DNA of 64,000 nt from CAWEDP01 sp963807925 (GCA_963807925.1 CAWEDP010000003.1:1-64000), one strand, 5' to 3'; shown: positions 1 through 10,337, numbered from the stretch's first letter. Translations and numbers: made by a program. The notes: generated from the letters alone by a model not told the origin.

Positions 1-530
1 GCGCGACAACGTGTCGGCCAAAGTCAACGCGGTCTGCTACTTCAAGGTCGTCGACGCGAACCGCGCGCTGCGCGAGGTGGAAAACTACCTCTATGCCACC
101 TCGCAGCTGTCGCAGACGACGCTCCGGAGCGTGTGGCGGCCAGTTCGAGCTGGACGAGCTTCTCTCGGATCGGGCAGAAAGTGAACGCGAAGCTCGGCAG
201 ATGATCCTTAACGAGGACACCGACCCGTGGGGCATCAAGGTCACGAAGGTGGAAGTCAAACAGGTCGACATCCCGGAGGCGATGCAACGGGCGATCGCAC
301 GGCAGGCGGAGGCGGAACGCGAGCGGCGCGCCAAGGTGATCCATGCCGCCGGCGAGTTCGAGGCGTCACAGAAGCTGGCCGACGCGGCGCGCATCCTCGA
401 AACCCAGCCGGCCGCTATTCAGCTCCGCTATCTCCAGACGCTGACCGAGATCGGCGCCGAGAAGAACACGACGGTCGTCTTCCCCTTGCCGATCGACATG
501 ATCAGCGCCTGGATCAAGTCGGCGAAATAG
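1..530 (+). CDS. SPFH/band 7 (slipin-like) protein, C-terminal part, frameshifted
   Basis: The 5' end lies outside the window, so only the later SPFH domain and the C-terminal helix are present. From base 2 the reading frame gives RDNVSAKVNAVCYFKVVDAN and later TSQLSQTTLRSV, typical of slipin/stomatin proteins, which are membrane-anchored scaffolds. The downstream part, with TDPWGIKVTKVEVKQVDIPE and a charged A/E/R-rich helix, is in another frame and ends at TAG 528-530. Joining them needs about three one-base corrections: an extra G near 135, an extra G near 171 and a missing C near 198. An NfeD partner often accompanies slipins, but none is visible here. Family assignment is good. Whether the breaks are read errors or real decay cannot be decided from this sequence. 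Confidence 0.7.
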   Translation, partial: ATTCRPKSTRSATSRSSTRTARCARWKTTSMPPRSCRRRRSGACGGQFELDELLSDRAESEREARQMILNEDTDPWGIKVTKVEVKQVDIPEAMQRAIARQAEAERERRAKVIHAAGEFEASQKLADAARILETQPAAIQLRYLQTLTEIGAEKNTTVVFPLPIDMISAWIKSAK

Positions 531-574
531 CGGCGCGCCGGGCCCCGGCGAGATCGAGGCGGCGCGGTCCCCGA

Positions 575-2220
575 CTAATTGGAGCCCGCTGTCTTCACCT
601 GCCGCTGAAAGGCGGCCTCGTAGAAGTTCAGCTTGGCGGTCGGCGGCGCCGATTCCGCCTGCGGCGTATCGCCGAGCACCATGACCCTGCTCGTGGCGAG
701 ATCCTTGTACTCCGGCCACTGCGGCAGCCCCCCGCCGTTCGGATCGCCCTTCGTGATGAAGTTCACCCAGTAGGACGACATCGTGTCGGCGAGCTTCGTG
801 TCGATCTCGTTCCACGTCTGCGTCGCCTGACCCTTGGGGTTGTTCAAGGCGTACGAGATTTCCGCCGTGTGGGTCGCCCCCTGCGGCGAAGGCTGGCCGT
901 TCAGCGTCGGAATGCGGGTGAAGAAAAGGTGTACGCCTTCTTTCCGAGCTTCGCCTGGCCGCGGCCCACTGGCGCATGTTCCAGTTGATCTCGTCGGCGC
1001 ATGCTTCATGCGCCGCGCGCTGCGCGTCGGCGTCTGAGGACGCGGGATAGAGCCGCAGGTACTGATCGGCCATCTCGCCGAACTTGCGCTCGGCGACGGT
1101 CTTGAACGCGTCGGCCGTCATGCCTTGCCCGCCGCGACCTGCCACGCCGGCGCCCGGTCCGCAGACGCCGAAGTTCGCTTCGTCCTTGTTCGAGCCGGTG
1201 AGGACGTCGACGGCGTTCTGCTTGCCGTTCATGAACGTCAGCGACTCGTCTTCGGGAATGATGTACCGTCGACGACCAGGCCGCCCGCCGAAAGACCAGT
1301 CAGCTCGTTGAGCGGCTTCGCGCGCAGCTCGGCGATCGTCTTGACGCCGAGCGCCTCCATCGTCTTGACGCCGTCGGCCTCGGCGGTGGCGCCCGAACGC
1401 ATCGGCCCATCGTCAGCCCCATCCAGCCGCCGCTTTCGGCGATCGCGCGGGTGAAGAGGCCCTTCGCCTGCGGCGAACCGACCAGCGCGCCCACCATGAT
1501 CGCGCCCGCCGACTCACCGGCGACCGTGACGTTGTTAGGATCGCCGCCGAACGCGCTGATGTTCCTCTTCACCCACTGGAGCGCGGCGATCGCGTCCATC
1601 ATCCCGTAGTTGCCCGAGGCGTTGTGCCCGGATTCTTTCGCCAGCTCCGGATGCGCAAAGAACCCGAGCGAGCCGAGGCGGTAATTCAACGTCACGATGA
1701 CCGGGCCCTTGGCGGCCAGGTTCTCGCCGTCGTACCACTGCAGACCGCCGGAGCCGCCCGTGAAGCCCCCACCGTAGATCCAGACCATCACAGGCCGACA
1801 ATCGCCGGCGCTCTTCGCGCTGGTCCAGACGTTGAGGTACAGGCAATCCTCGCTCCGCGCAGGCTCCCGGGGAGCGGCCTGCACCGGAGGGGCGGCCGCG
1901 GCCGCGCCGCGGGCACCCGGCGCTCCGCGACGCCCGCCACGACCGCCAGCGGGCCCGGACGTGCACGGCGCGCCGAAGGCTTCGGCGTTGCGGACGCCAG
2001 CCCACTTGGCGGGCGCCTGCGGGGCGCGCCAGCGGTTTTCACCGAGAGGCGGCGCGGCAAACGGAATGCCCTTGAACACCCGCACGCCCGGCTGACCGGC
2101 GCCCGTCGTGCCCGCGAGGAGACCGGTGTCAACCTTGACCTGTTCCGGAATCATCGCGGAGGTTCGCATCGCGACCGCCGCAATCGTTCCGAGCACCAGA
2201 AAGAGCGCCATTCGCTTCAT
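575..2220 (-). CDS. Secreted type B carboxylesterase (frameshifted)
   Basis: This is an esterase of the type B carboxylesterase/para-nitrobenzyl esterase family. The start ATG at 2220 is preceded by GAGGAG and begins a signal peptide (MKRMALFLVLGTIAAVAM). Family landmarks are FKGIPFAAPP, SEDCLYLNVW, the oxyanion-hole stretch WIYGGGF, the nucleophile elbow GESAGA, the acidic residue in SNKDEANFG and the histidine region GATHTAEISYAL, so the full Ser-Glu-His triad is encoded. The gene is spread over three frames. One-base deletions are inferred near 1405 (TMG/PMRSG) and 1268 (VVDG/YIIPED), and another indel near 950. A proline/glycine/alanine-rich insertion follows residue 80. Family is secure; the substrate is unknown. 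Confidence 0.8.
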
Positions 2221-2531
2221 CTGCATCTCCTCATTCATCTCGGTCGCGCGCGATCGGTTCAGAGCGGTCCGCATCGCCGCAGCCGCCTTCGTGAATGCCC
2301 GCGCTCGCCCACAGCGTCGGCTACGCCACTTCTCGACCCGGACCAGTCTACTCCGAGCTGATGGGGACCGCCGCCCCTTCGGCGCCGGCGGCCTATGATC
2401 GCGCGGCCGCCCCGCGCTGCAAGCGCTCGTTTGGCGGCCGTCCCGGTGCGGGCCTCGTTCGGCGGCAGAGAGAAGGTGCGGAGGGAAGCCGACCCCGCGT
2501 TGAATCGACTTGCGGTCGCGAGTGCATCGGC
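2221..2531. other. Intergenic region upstream of the esterase
   Basis: This 311-bp stretch separates the esterase start from the stop of the arylsulfotransferase-like gene, both on the minus strand. It holds no convincing gene. Small open frames here are G+C-driven, and I saw no clear promoter hexamers or hairpin. Confidence 0.4.
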
Positions 2532-3960
2532 TTACTGGGTCGGAACCCGGAACTCCCGCACGTTTGGTGGAATGACGGCCCGCTCGAGGGCTTTCCAGCT
2601 GCGGGATCCACTCGTAGGGCACCCGGTCCGCGCGATAGACGCGATTGGTTGCCCCGTTCTGGCTGAATACGGGCTGACGTACTTCCACGCGATGTCGCCG
2701 CCGGTCGTCACCTCGAAGAGGCGGCCGTCGGCGCCCTGGGTGATCAGCGTGTCGCCGTTCGCGAGCCGCTGCGCACCGCTGACGTAGTGGCTGAAGAACC
2801 GATAGTTCTCCTGTCCCGCGATCGAGTATCCCACACCTTCGCGAACGTCACCGGGTCGACCTCCACCACGCGCGAACTGCCGCGGCGGATCGAATTGCGT
2901 CCATCGGGCGCCGAGGGATTCGCGAAGCCGTATCCGCTGGCGCCTCCGTTGTCGAACACCAGCAGGTTGCCGGCTCCCGACAGCCCCTTCGGAATGATGT
3001 GTGGATTGTGCTGCCCGATGATTTGACCGAGCGTCCGCAGCGCCTCGGTCTCACGATAGTCGGGTCCCATGCGCCACACGATCCTGCCGGCGCGGTCCAC
3101 GATTGCGATGAAGCTGGCCTCGCGGCTGCTGATCAGGACGTTGTCAGGCAGGAAGCGCATGTCGCCTGCGCCGTACCACCGGTTCGGCCCGACGTAGGAC
3201 GCGGCGTTGACGTGCAGCCAGTCGTAGCTGTCGCGCGGACGGTTGAATCCGATCGCCTTGCGGATCGCCACGGGCCTCGTCGGACAATCCGAGCTCGTCG
3301 GATGGTCGCTCGCGCGCCAGTCCCATACGATGCGACCGTCGGGCGCGACCTCGATCAGCCGATCGTCATCGAGCGGCCGATCGCTGATCTGAGGACTGGT
3401 GACGTTGCTGTGCGTCAGCACGAGCGTCCGCTCGCCGGTCGCGACCGGTCGAGCGCCCGGCGCGTAGTACCCGGCCGCGAGGCTGGGGCGCTGCCAGTCG
3501 TGATGCTGGCGCGCGGACCACACCTCGCGGCCATCGGCGCCTTTCACCTGCTCGGCGCGGTCGAAGCGCCAGACCTCCTTGCCGCTCCAATCGAGCTCGA
3601 CGAGGGCCGGCGACTCCTGATGCGGGGCGCCGTTGCCCGTGCCGGCGACGACGAATCCACCGGCAGAATCCGGGCCGGCCCACCCGCCGCTCCCGACAGG
3701 CCGGTCCACTGCTTGACCGGTTGGCCGTTCATGTCGATGACAATCACGCCGTCCGAGTCAGGCGTGATGAACACGGTGAACCCGTTCCAGGTCCGGTCGG
3801 GACGGTAGATGGTCGTGCCCGTCGGGTACACCGATGGCGCGCCCGACACGCCGAGCGACAACAGGAACAGGCTGCCGGTGACGGCAACCCAGCCCGCCAA
3901 CATGCGGGCCTTCGTCCACGCACAGGGCATCGGTGAGCTCACATCAGCGCTCTCTTTCAC
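2532..3960 (-). CDS. Arylsulfotransferase (ASST)-like secreted protein, frameshifted
   Basis: The GTG start at 3960 has AGGA upstream. A hydrophobic segment (GWVAVTGSLFLLSLGVSG) follows, so the product is exported or membrane-anchored. Next come TVFITPDSDGVIVIDMNG, WSARQHHDWQRPS, RLIEVAPDGRIVWDW, DWLHVNAASYVGPN, GQHNPHIIPKG and a C-terminal segment ending REFRVPTQ with TAA at 2532-2534. This pattern of WD-like propeller repeats with conserved histidines fits the ASST family, whose characterised enzymes transfer sulfate between phenols via a histidine. The reading needs four corrections, each consistent with lost bases in short homopolymers, near 3663, 2833, 2671 and 2605. ASST-like proteins are often annotated without proven sulfotransferase activity, so the enzymatic role is tentative. 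Confidence 0.65.
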
Positions 3961-4183
3961 GAGCTGATCCTGTTGACGGGGTATCGCCAGCGACCGCTCG
4001 GCGACCCACAGTGAAGCTAGGGGATGGGCCCACAGCTGTCAACCGGTTTGATCGCCGACCTGTTTGATCGCCGAGATCGAAGCGGCTCTGGATCGGGGCG
4101 ACACCCAGGCAGACCGACGCTACCCGTCAGCTCCGTTGATGCCCATTGTCCTCCCCGCTCATTGCGATGAAAATGTCGTCACG

Positions 4184-4918
4184 ATGGGTCGCCGCGGCGA
4201 CTACGGCTATGACGCCCCCTACGCTCTGGTGACCTTTGCCACGCTCGGCGCTGCCGGCGTGGCCGCTGCGCTCGTCTCGTTGTGGGGCCAGCGCGGACAT
4301 CTGGCGGCGACGACGGGACTCTACGGCGTGTTCTTTCTGGCGAACGCGTTCAGCTTCCTTTACACCACCAGGCGCGGCAAGTTCCAGGTCTGGGACGAAG
4401 TCCTCGACGGACTTCAGCTTCGCGGCGACGAACGCGTGCTCGACATGGGCTGTGGCCGCGGTGCCGTCCTCACCGCCGTCGCCCGGCGGTTGAGGAGCGG
4501 GCGAGTGACCGGGCTCGATCTGTGGAGCACACACGATCAGTCCGGGAATTCCCGCGACGTGACGATGCGAAACGCGTCGCTCGAAGGGGTGCAGGATCGA
4601 ATCGAGATCGAGACGGGCGACATGCGGGCGCTGCCGTTTCCGGACGCGTGCTTCGACGTCGTCGTATCCAGTCTCGCCATTCACAACATCCACTCGAACG
4701 CTGCCCGCGCGCAAGCGATTGCGGAGGCATGGCGGGTGCTCAAGCCAGGCGGACGTCTGGCGATCGCCGACATCCGCGCCACCGCGGCCTACGCGGCGAC
4801 GCTCGGCAGGCTTGGCGCGACAGCAATCGCGCGGCGCGGACTCGGGTGGCGCTTCTGGTACGGCAATCCGTTCGCCGGCACCAGCCTGGTGACCGCATCC
4901 AAGCGGCAACGCGTCTGA
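4184..4918 (+). CDS. Membrane-anchored class I SAM-dependent methyltransferase
   Basis: About 244 residues if ATG 4184 is used; an in-frame extension to 4064 exists but its extra residues look non-coding. Two hydrophobic segments (YALVTFATLGAAGVAAALVS and TTGLYGVFFLANAFSFLY) precede a soluble methyltransferase domain. The domain has motif I VLDMGCGRGAVL near residue 87, the acidic motif II loop, FDVVVSSLAIHN and WRVLKPGGRLAIADI. This is the Methyltransf_11 pattern, which binds S-adenosylmethionine. The acceptor is not deducible. The gene is alone on the plus strand and convergent with the large repeat protein 51 bp downstream. No strong ribosome site decides the start. Confidence 0.75.
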   Translation: MGRRGDYGYDAPYALVTFATLGAAGVAAALVSLWGQRGHLAATTGLYGVFFLANAFSFLYTTRRGKFQVWDEVLDGLQLRGDERVLDMGCGRGAVLTAVARRLRSGRVTGLDLWSTHDQSGNSRDVTMRNASLEGVQDRIEIETGDMRALPFPDACFDVVVSSLAIHNIHSNAARAQAIAEAWRVLKPGGRLAIADIRATAAYAATLGRLGATAIARRGLGWRFWYGNPFAGTSLVTASKRQRV

Positions 4919-4969
4919 ACGACAGCCTGCCAGAGCGCCCCGAAGGACGGGCAACAGCCGACGCGAGAT

Positions 4970-7900
4970 CTACGGTCCGTTCGAGAGCGCCACGGCGCTC
5001 AAGCTGACGTTGTGCGTGCCGGAGGTCATGACCCAGGTGATGGTCAGCGTCTGGCCCGGGCTGGCCGCCTGGTAGGTGAGCGTGTAGTTGCGGTCGTAGT
5101 TGTTGACCGTGTCGGTCGCGGTGGCGGCCAGGTCGGTGTAGTCCGGGGCCGACCCGTCCGACAGGTGCGCGGTGAGGCGCCCGCCGCTCAGATAGCCGCC
5201 CACGTGGACCAGCAGCTGGTGAGTGGTGGCGTCGGCCGGCGCGGTGACGGCAAACCCGTTGCCGATGCCCGGCACATAGACTCCCCGCGGGCTGTCGGTG
5301 CCGGTGGCGGTCGGCGTGCCGCCGGTCCAGGAGATCGGGCGCGGGTCGTCGCCGTAGGACAGCACCGCGCCGGCGCCGATGGGCGTATAGGTGCTCAGCG
5401 GCGCCGCGCCCCCGGCCTTGCGCGTGAGCGTCGCCTCGCCCCAGTGGACCCAATCGGTCGGCCCCTCGGCACTCAGGTTCACCGCCGCGCCCGACGTCGT
5501 CACGCTGCCCGCCAGCGCCCCGCCGCCGCCGCCCCCGGCCGCCAGGTTGGTCAGCGTGAAGGTGGCCGGCGTCGCGATGCCGGCGACGCTGGCCGTCACG
5601 CCGTAGCTGCCGGTCACGCCGTTGGCCGTCAGTGGCGGCGCCGGCGCGACGCCGCTGCCGTCGGTTGACGCCGTCACGCTGGGCAGCCCGCCGAAGCTCG
5701 CCGTGGCCCCGCCGCCCGGCGCCGTGAACGTGACGGTGACATCCGGAACCGGCATGCCGTTCGCGTCCACAACCGTGGCCTGCAACGCCGTCGCAAACGC
5801 CGTGTCCACCACCGTGCTCTGCGGCGTCCCGGCCGTCGCCGTTACACTGGCAGACGCGGGCCCGGGCCCCGCCGAGAGCGCCACGGCGCTCAAGCTGACG
5901 TTGTGCGTGCCGGAGGTCATGACCCAGGTGATGGTCAGCGTCTGGCCCGGGCCGGCCGCCTGGTAGGTGAGCGTGTAGTTGCGGTCGTAGTTGTTGACCG
6001 TGTCGGTCGCGGTGGCGGCCAGGTCGGTGTAGTCCGGGGCCGACCCGTCCGACAGGTGCGCGGTGAGGCGCCCGCCGCTCAGATAGCCGCCCACGTGGAC
6101 CAGCAGCTGGTGAGTGGTGGCGTCGGCCGGCGCGGTGACGGCAAACCCGTTGCCGATGCCCGGCACATAGACTCCCCGCGGGCTGTCGGTGCCGGTGGCG
6201 GTCGGCGTGCCGCCGGTCCAGGAGATCGGGCGCGGGTCGTCGCCGTAGGACAGCACCGCGCCGGCGCCGATGGGCGTATAGGTGCTCAGCGGCGCCGCGC
6301 CCCCGGCCTTGCGCGTGAGCGTCGCCTCGCCCCAGTGGACCCAATCGGTCGGCCCCTCGGCACTCAGGTTCACCGCCGCGCCCGACGTCGTCACGCTGCC
6401 CGCCAGCGCCCCGCCGCCGCCGCCCCCGGCCGCCAGGTTGGTCAGCGTGAAGGTGGCCGGCGTCGCGATGCCGGCGACGCTGGCCGTCACGCCGTAGCTG
6501 CCGGTCACGCCGTTGGCCGTCAGTGGCGGCGCCGGCGCGACGCCGCTGCCGTCGGTTGACGCCGTCACGCTGGGCAGCCCGCCGAAGCTCGCCGTGGCCC
6601 CGCCGCCCGGCGCCGTGAACGTGACGGTGACATCCGGAACCGGCATGCCGTTCGCGTCCACAACCGTGGCCTGCAACGCCGTCGCAAACGCCGTGTCCAC
6701 CACCGTGCTCTGCGGCGTCCCGGCCGTCGCCGTTACGCTGGCAGACGCGGGCCCGGGCCCCGCCGAGAGCGCCACGGCGCTCAAGCTGACGTTGTGCGTG
6801 CCGGAGGTCATGACCCAGGTGATGGTCAGCGTCTGGCCCGGGCTGGCCGCCTGGTAGGTGAGCGTGTAGTTGCGGTCGTAGTTGTTGACCGTGTCGGTCG
6901 CGGTGGCGGCCAGGTCGGTGTAGTCCGGGGCCGACCCGTCCGACAGGTGCGCGGTGAGGCGCCCGCCGCTCAGATAGCCGCCCACGTGGACCAGCAGCTG
7001 GTGAGTGGTGGCGTCGGCCGGCGCGGTGACGGCAAACCCGTTGCCGATGCCCGGCACATAGACTCCCCGCGGGCTGTCGGTGCCGGTGGCGGTCGGCGTG
7101 CCGCCGGTCCAGGAGATCGGGCGCGGGTCGTCGCCGTAGGACAGCACCGCGCCGGCGCCGATGGGCGTATAGGTGCTCAGCGGCGCCGCGCCCCCGGCCT
7201 TGCGCGTGAGCGTCGCCTCGCCCCAGTGGACCCAATCGGTCGGCCCCTCGGCACTCAGGTTCACCGCCGCGCCCGACGTCGTCACGCTGCCCGCCAGCGC
7301 CCCGCCGCCGCCGCCCCCGGCCGCCAGGTTGGTCAGCGTGAAGGTGGCCGGCGTCGCGATGCCGGCGACGCTGGCCGTCACGCCGTAGCTGCCGGTCACG
7401 CCGTTGGCCGTCAGTGGCGGCGCCGGCGCGACGCCGCTGCCGTCGGTTGACGCCGTCACGCTGGGCAGCCCGCCGAAGCTCGCCGTGGCCCCGCCGCCCG
7501 GCGCCGTGAACGTGACGGTGACATCCGGAACCGGCATGCCGTTCGCGTCCACAACCGTGGCCTGCAACGCCGTCGCAAACGCCGTGTCCACCACCGTGCT
7601 CTGCGGCGTCCCGGCCGTCGCCGTTACACTGGCAGACGCGGGCCCGGGCCCCGCCGAGAGCGCCACGGCGCTCAAGCTGACGTTGTGCGTGCCGGAGGTC
7701 ATGACCCAGGTGATGGTCAGCGTCTGGCCCGGGCCGGCCGCCTGGTAGGTGAGCGTGTAGTTGCGGTCGTAGTTGTTGACCGTGTCGGTCGCGGTGGCGG
7801 CCAGGTCGGTGTAGTCCGGGGCCGACCCGTCCGACAGGTGCGCGGTGAGGCGCCCGCCGCTCAGATAGCCGCCCACGTGGACCAGCAGCTGGTGAGTGGT

Positions 7901-10204
7901 GGCGTCGGCCGGCGCGGTGACGGCAAACCCGTTGCCGATGCCCGGCACATAGACTCCCCGCGGGCTGTCGGTGCCGGTGGCGGTCGGCGTGCCGCCGGTC
8001 CAGGAGATCGGGCGCGGGTCGTCGCCGTAGGACAGCACCGCGCCGGCGCCGATGGGCGTATAGGTGCTCAGCGGCGCCGCGCCCCCGGCCTTGCGCGTGA
8101 GCGTCGCCTCGCCCCAGTGGACCCAATCGGTCGGCCCCTCGGCACTCAGGTTCACCGCCGCGCCCGACGTCGTCACGCTGCCCGCCAGCGCCCCGCCGCC
8201 GCCGCCCCCGGCCGCCAGGTTGGTCAGCGTGAAGGTGGCCGGCGTCGCGATGCCGGCGACGCTGGCCGTCACGCCGTAGCTGCCGGTCACGCCGTTGGCC
8301 GTCAGTGGCGGCGCCGGCGCGACGCCGCTGCCGTCGGTTGACGCCGTCACGCTGGGCAGCCCGCCGAAGCTCGCCGTGGCCCCGCCGCCCGGCGCCGTGA
8401 ACGTGACGGTGACATCCGGAACCGGCATGCCGTTCGCGTCCACAACCGTGGCCTGCAACGCCGTCGCAAACGCCGTGTCCACCACCGTGCTCTGCGGCGT
8501 CCCGGCCGTCGCCGTTACACTGGCCGGGCCCGGCGTTATGAGGCCGAAGACATTGAGCACATTGTCAAACGACGCGAGATACACCTTGCCGTTCGCGATG
8601 GTGGGAGGAGACCATTTCGCCCAGCTGCCGGAGTAATCCCGTGCTTGATTCTGGTCGCTGTTCCACAGCTCTCGGCTCAAATCCGACGCATCGAACGCGG
8701 ACAGCACTCCGGGGAACGCTCCGCCGTTGGAGCCGCCCGTCGAGGAATACGCGGCCCAGATAATCCCCGTGCCTGGAGTGGTGCCGTTCGCCGAGATCGA
8801 CAAGGCGGGCTCGTTCGCGTAACCATCCGGCACGGTGAACGTGCTCTCGGAGACCGGCGTGGTGTTGAAATTCGATCCCTGGAAACCGAATCCCTTCAGC
8901 TTGTCGAATCGGCCCCACAGGTAGAGCGTCGAGTTGTAGAACACGTTCCTCGCGAAGAGGCCGCCGGGACCTGTAATCAAGCTGAAGGTGGCCTGCCACT
9001 CCTGAACCACTTGATTGACCGGGTGGAACCCTCCGAGGTTGTTCGTGTCGTTCAGATAGATCCGGCCGTCCTTTCCGCCGCCGACGCTGAGCGAGGTTCC
9101 CGGAATCAGAATCGGACCACTGGCCCCGTAGTCGATATCCGCCTGGTCGAGCGCGCTCCGATTGGCGGGGGTGAAGTAATCGACGATCGCGAGGTTGTTG
9201 GTCGTACTCAGCTTGACGAGGCTGTTCGAGTAGGAAACTCCCGGACCGTACACCGACGAGTGGCCGGTCTGAACGTATATATTCCCCGCAGAATCGGCAG
9301 CCAGACCGACGCCGCCCTGCCAGACGCCGGCCCCCAGTCCGTCCGGGGACAGGCACTGGACGGCTGTCTGTTCGAGGGTGGCCGCATCGTAGCCAAAGAC
9401 CCAGCCGTGATAGGGCTCCAGATCGTTGTGCGAGCCAAAACCAATGTAGACCTGGCCATCCAAGAGCAACAAACCCGGACGTTGAAGCTGCATCCACGGG
9501 TTGAACGCGAGGACGCCACCGACGCTGTCTGGCGCTGTTCCCGGCACGCTGCCCTGAATGACGACAGGACTGCCGGGTCTGTGGCTTCCCGTTCCGATGT
9601 CCAGCGCATTGAGTCTGAAGCTCACCACGCCGTTCTCGTAGGTGTGCGCGACGATGTAGATCGTGCTGGTCGTGAGGTCGATCACCGGCGTGCTCGTGAT
9701 GCCGACCTCGTTGGCGAGGTCGTCGGTGATGTTCAGCACTGAAATCGGCACGGACGGTCCCAGGGTGACGGACCACAACGGCGTCGATTGAGCCGGATCG
9801 TCGGCGTCGTAGGCATACACGCTGTTGTGCTCCGTCACGACAAAGACCACGTTGTGGACGCCCTGCCCCGGGATATCGAGGTCGGAGACATAGAGCGGCT
9901 GGGCATATACCTGCCCATCCACGCTGCGCGAGAACAGCTTCCCGAAAGTGCTGACGTTGACGTTCGACGTGTTGAGCGTGGTTTCGTCGGGATTGGCTCC
10001 GGTCCGGCTGGCGTCGTTGTAATGCGTCGTGACGGCGACCTGAGCTGACACCGTCGAGCTCAGCGCGCCGACCAGCAGGCACCCGATCGCCGTGCAGGTC
10101 GAGAGCGTTCTTGAAGACAAGAAGGGGATGGCAGCGCGACCGATCAGGACCACAGGTTTCTCGAGCCTTGCATGGTCGCGCGTACACCCTCTCGCGTATT
10201 TCAT
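4970..10204 (-). CDS. Giant secreted beta-propeller protein with four long Ig-like/beta-sandwich repeats
   Basis: A 1744-residue protein. ATG 10204 is preceded by GAGGAA at good spacing, and a long signal peptide ends near SAQ (residue 55). Residues about 55-560 form a PQQ/quinoprotein-like propeller (HYNDASRTGANPDETTLN, GQVYAQPLYVSDL, NSVYAYDADD). Residues about 561-1744 are four copies of a 297-residue unit. Each unit has an invasin-like Ig domain (Big_1 pattern: ATVVDANGMPVPDVTVTF), a Gly-rich linker, and a second probable beta-sandwich domain I cannot name (TDWVHWGEATLTRKAGG ... DTVNNYDRNYTLTYQAA). The last copy ends VALSNGP. The layout suggests a surface or extracellular protein in which the repeats act as a stalk or carbohydrate-binding array. 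Function is unknown. Confidence 0.85.
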   Translation of the reverse strand: MKYARGCTRDHARLEKPVVLIGRAAIPFLSSRTLSTCTAIGCLLVGALSSTVSAQVAVTTHYNDASRTGANPDETTLNTSNVNVSTFGKLFSRSVDGQVYAQPLYVSDLDIPGQGVHNVVFVVTEHNSVYAYDADDPAQSTPLWSVTLGPSVPISVLNITDDLANEVGITSTPVIDLTTSTIYIVAHTYENGVVSFRLNALDIGTGSHRPGSPVVIQGSVPGTAPDSVGGVLAFNPWMQLQRPGLLLLDGQVYIGFGSHNDLEPYHGWVFGYDAATLEQTAVQCLSPDGLGAGVWQGGVGLAADSAGNIYVQTGHSSVYGPGVSYSNSLVKLSTTNNLAIVDYFTPANRSALDQADIDYGASGPILIPGTSLSVGGGKDGRIYLNDTNNLGGFHPVNQVVQEWQATFSLITGPGGLFARNVFYNSTLYLWGRFDKLKGFGFQGSNFNTTPVSESTFTVPDGYANEPALSISANGTTPGTGIIWAAYSSTGGSNGGAFPGVLSAFDASDLSRELWNSDQNQARDYSGSWAKWSPPTIANGKVYLASFDNVLNVFGLITPGPASVTATAGTPQSTVVDTAFATALQATVVDANGMPVPDVTVTFTAPGGGATASFGGLPSVTASTDGSGVAPAPPLTANGVTGSYGVTASVAGIATPATFTLTNLAAGGGGGGALAGSVTTSGAAVNLSAEGPTDWVHWGEATLTRKAGGAAPLSTYTPIGAGAVLSYGDDPRPISWTGGTPTATGTDSPRGVYVPGIGNGFAVTAPADATTHQLLVHVGGYLSGGRLTAHLSDGSAPDYTDLAATATDTVNNYDRNYTLTYQAAGPGQTLTITWVMTSGTHNVSLSAVALSAGPGPASASVTATAGTPQSTVVDTAFATALQATVVDANGMPVPDVTVTFTAPGGGATASFGGLPSVTASTDGSGVAPAPPLTANGVTGSYGVTASVAGIATPATFTLTNLAAGGGGGGALAGSVTTSGAAVNLSAEGPTDWVHWGEATLTRKAGGAAPLSTYTPIGAGAVLSYGDDPRPISWTGGTPTATGTDSPRGVYVPGIGNGFAVTAPADATTHQLLVHVGGYLSGGRLTAHLSDGSAPDYTDLAATATDTVNNYDRNYTLTYQAASPGQTLTITWVMTSGTHNVSLSAVALSAGPGPASASVTATAGTPQSTVVDTAFATALQATVVDANGMPVPDVTVTFTAPGGGATASFGGLPSVTASTDGSGVAPAPPLTANGVTGSYGVTASVAGIATPATFTLTNLAAGGGGGGALAGSVTTSGAAVNLSAEGPTDWVHWGEATLTRKAGGAAPLSTYTPIGAGAVLSYGDDPRPISWTGGTPTATGTDSPRGVYVPGIGNGFAVTAPADATTHQLLVHVGGYLSGGRLTAHLSDGSAPDYTDLAATATDTVNNYDRNYTLTYQAAGPGQTLTITWVMTSGTHNVSLSAVALSAGPGPASASVTATAGTPQSTVVDTAFATALQATVVDANGMPVPDVTVTFTAPGGGATASFGGLPSVTASTDGSGVAPAPPLTANGVTGSYGVTASVAGIATPATFTLTNLAAGGGGGGALAGSVTTSGAAVNLSAEGPTDWVHWGEATLTRKAGGAAPLSTYTPIGAGAVLSYGDDPRPISWTGGTPTATGTDSPRGVYVPGIGNGFAVTAPADATTHQLLVHVGGYLSGGRLTAHLSDGSAPDYTDLAATATDTVNNYDRNYTLTYQAASPGQTLTITWVMTSGTHNVSLSAVALSNGP
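4984..8524. repeat. Four tandem copies of an 891-bp coding repeat
   Basis: The unit recurs with an exact 891-bp period. Two variable sites stand out. Site one reads T at 5062, C at 5953, T at 6844 and C at 7735 (Ser or Gly in QAA-S/G-PGQ). Site two reads A at 5846, G at 6737, A at 7628 and A at 8519 (synonymous). The alternation at site one indicates that a diverged 1782-bp dimer was itself duplicated. Translations of other frames agree across copies, so the rest is essentially identical, which implies recent amplification or gene conversion. Confidence 0.95.
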
Positions 10205-10337
10205 GCGATTTCCTCGCCGATGGATTGTCGTTTCGGGTTGGCGCGTGATTCTACTTGAGGCGGGGAGCGATAGGATACGTGGATGGCAGCCGCGGCTGCC
10301 ATCGCACTCGTCAGGGCTGTCCTGATGACGTCGCTGA

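Noticed and set aside
4740..8126. A 1128-codon open frame on the minus strand inside the repeat gene, in another frame
   Set aside because: It repeats with the same 891-bp period and has an extreme Arg/Gly/His-rich composition; the frame with signal peptide, ribosome site and domain structure is the real one.
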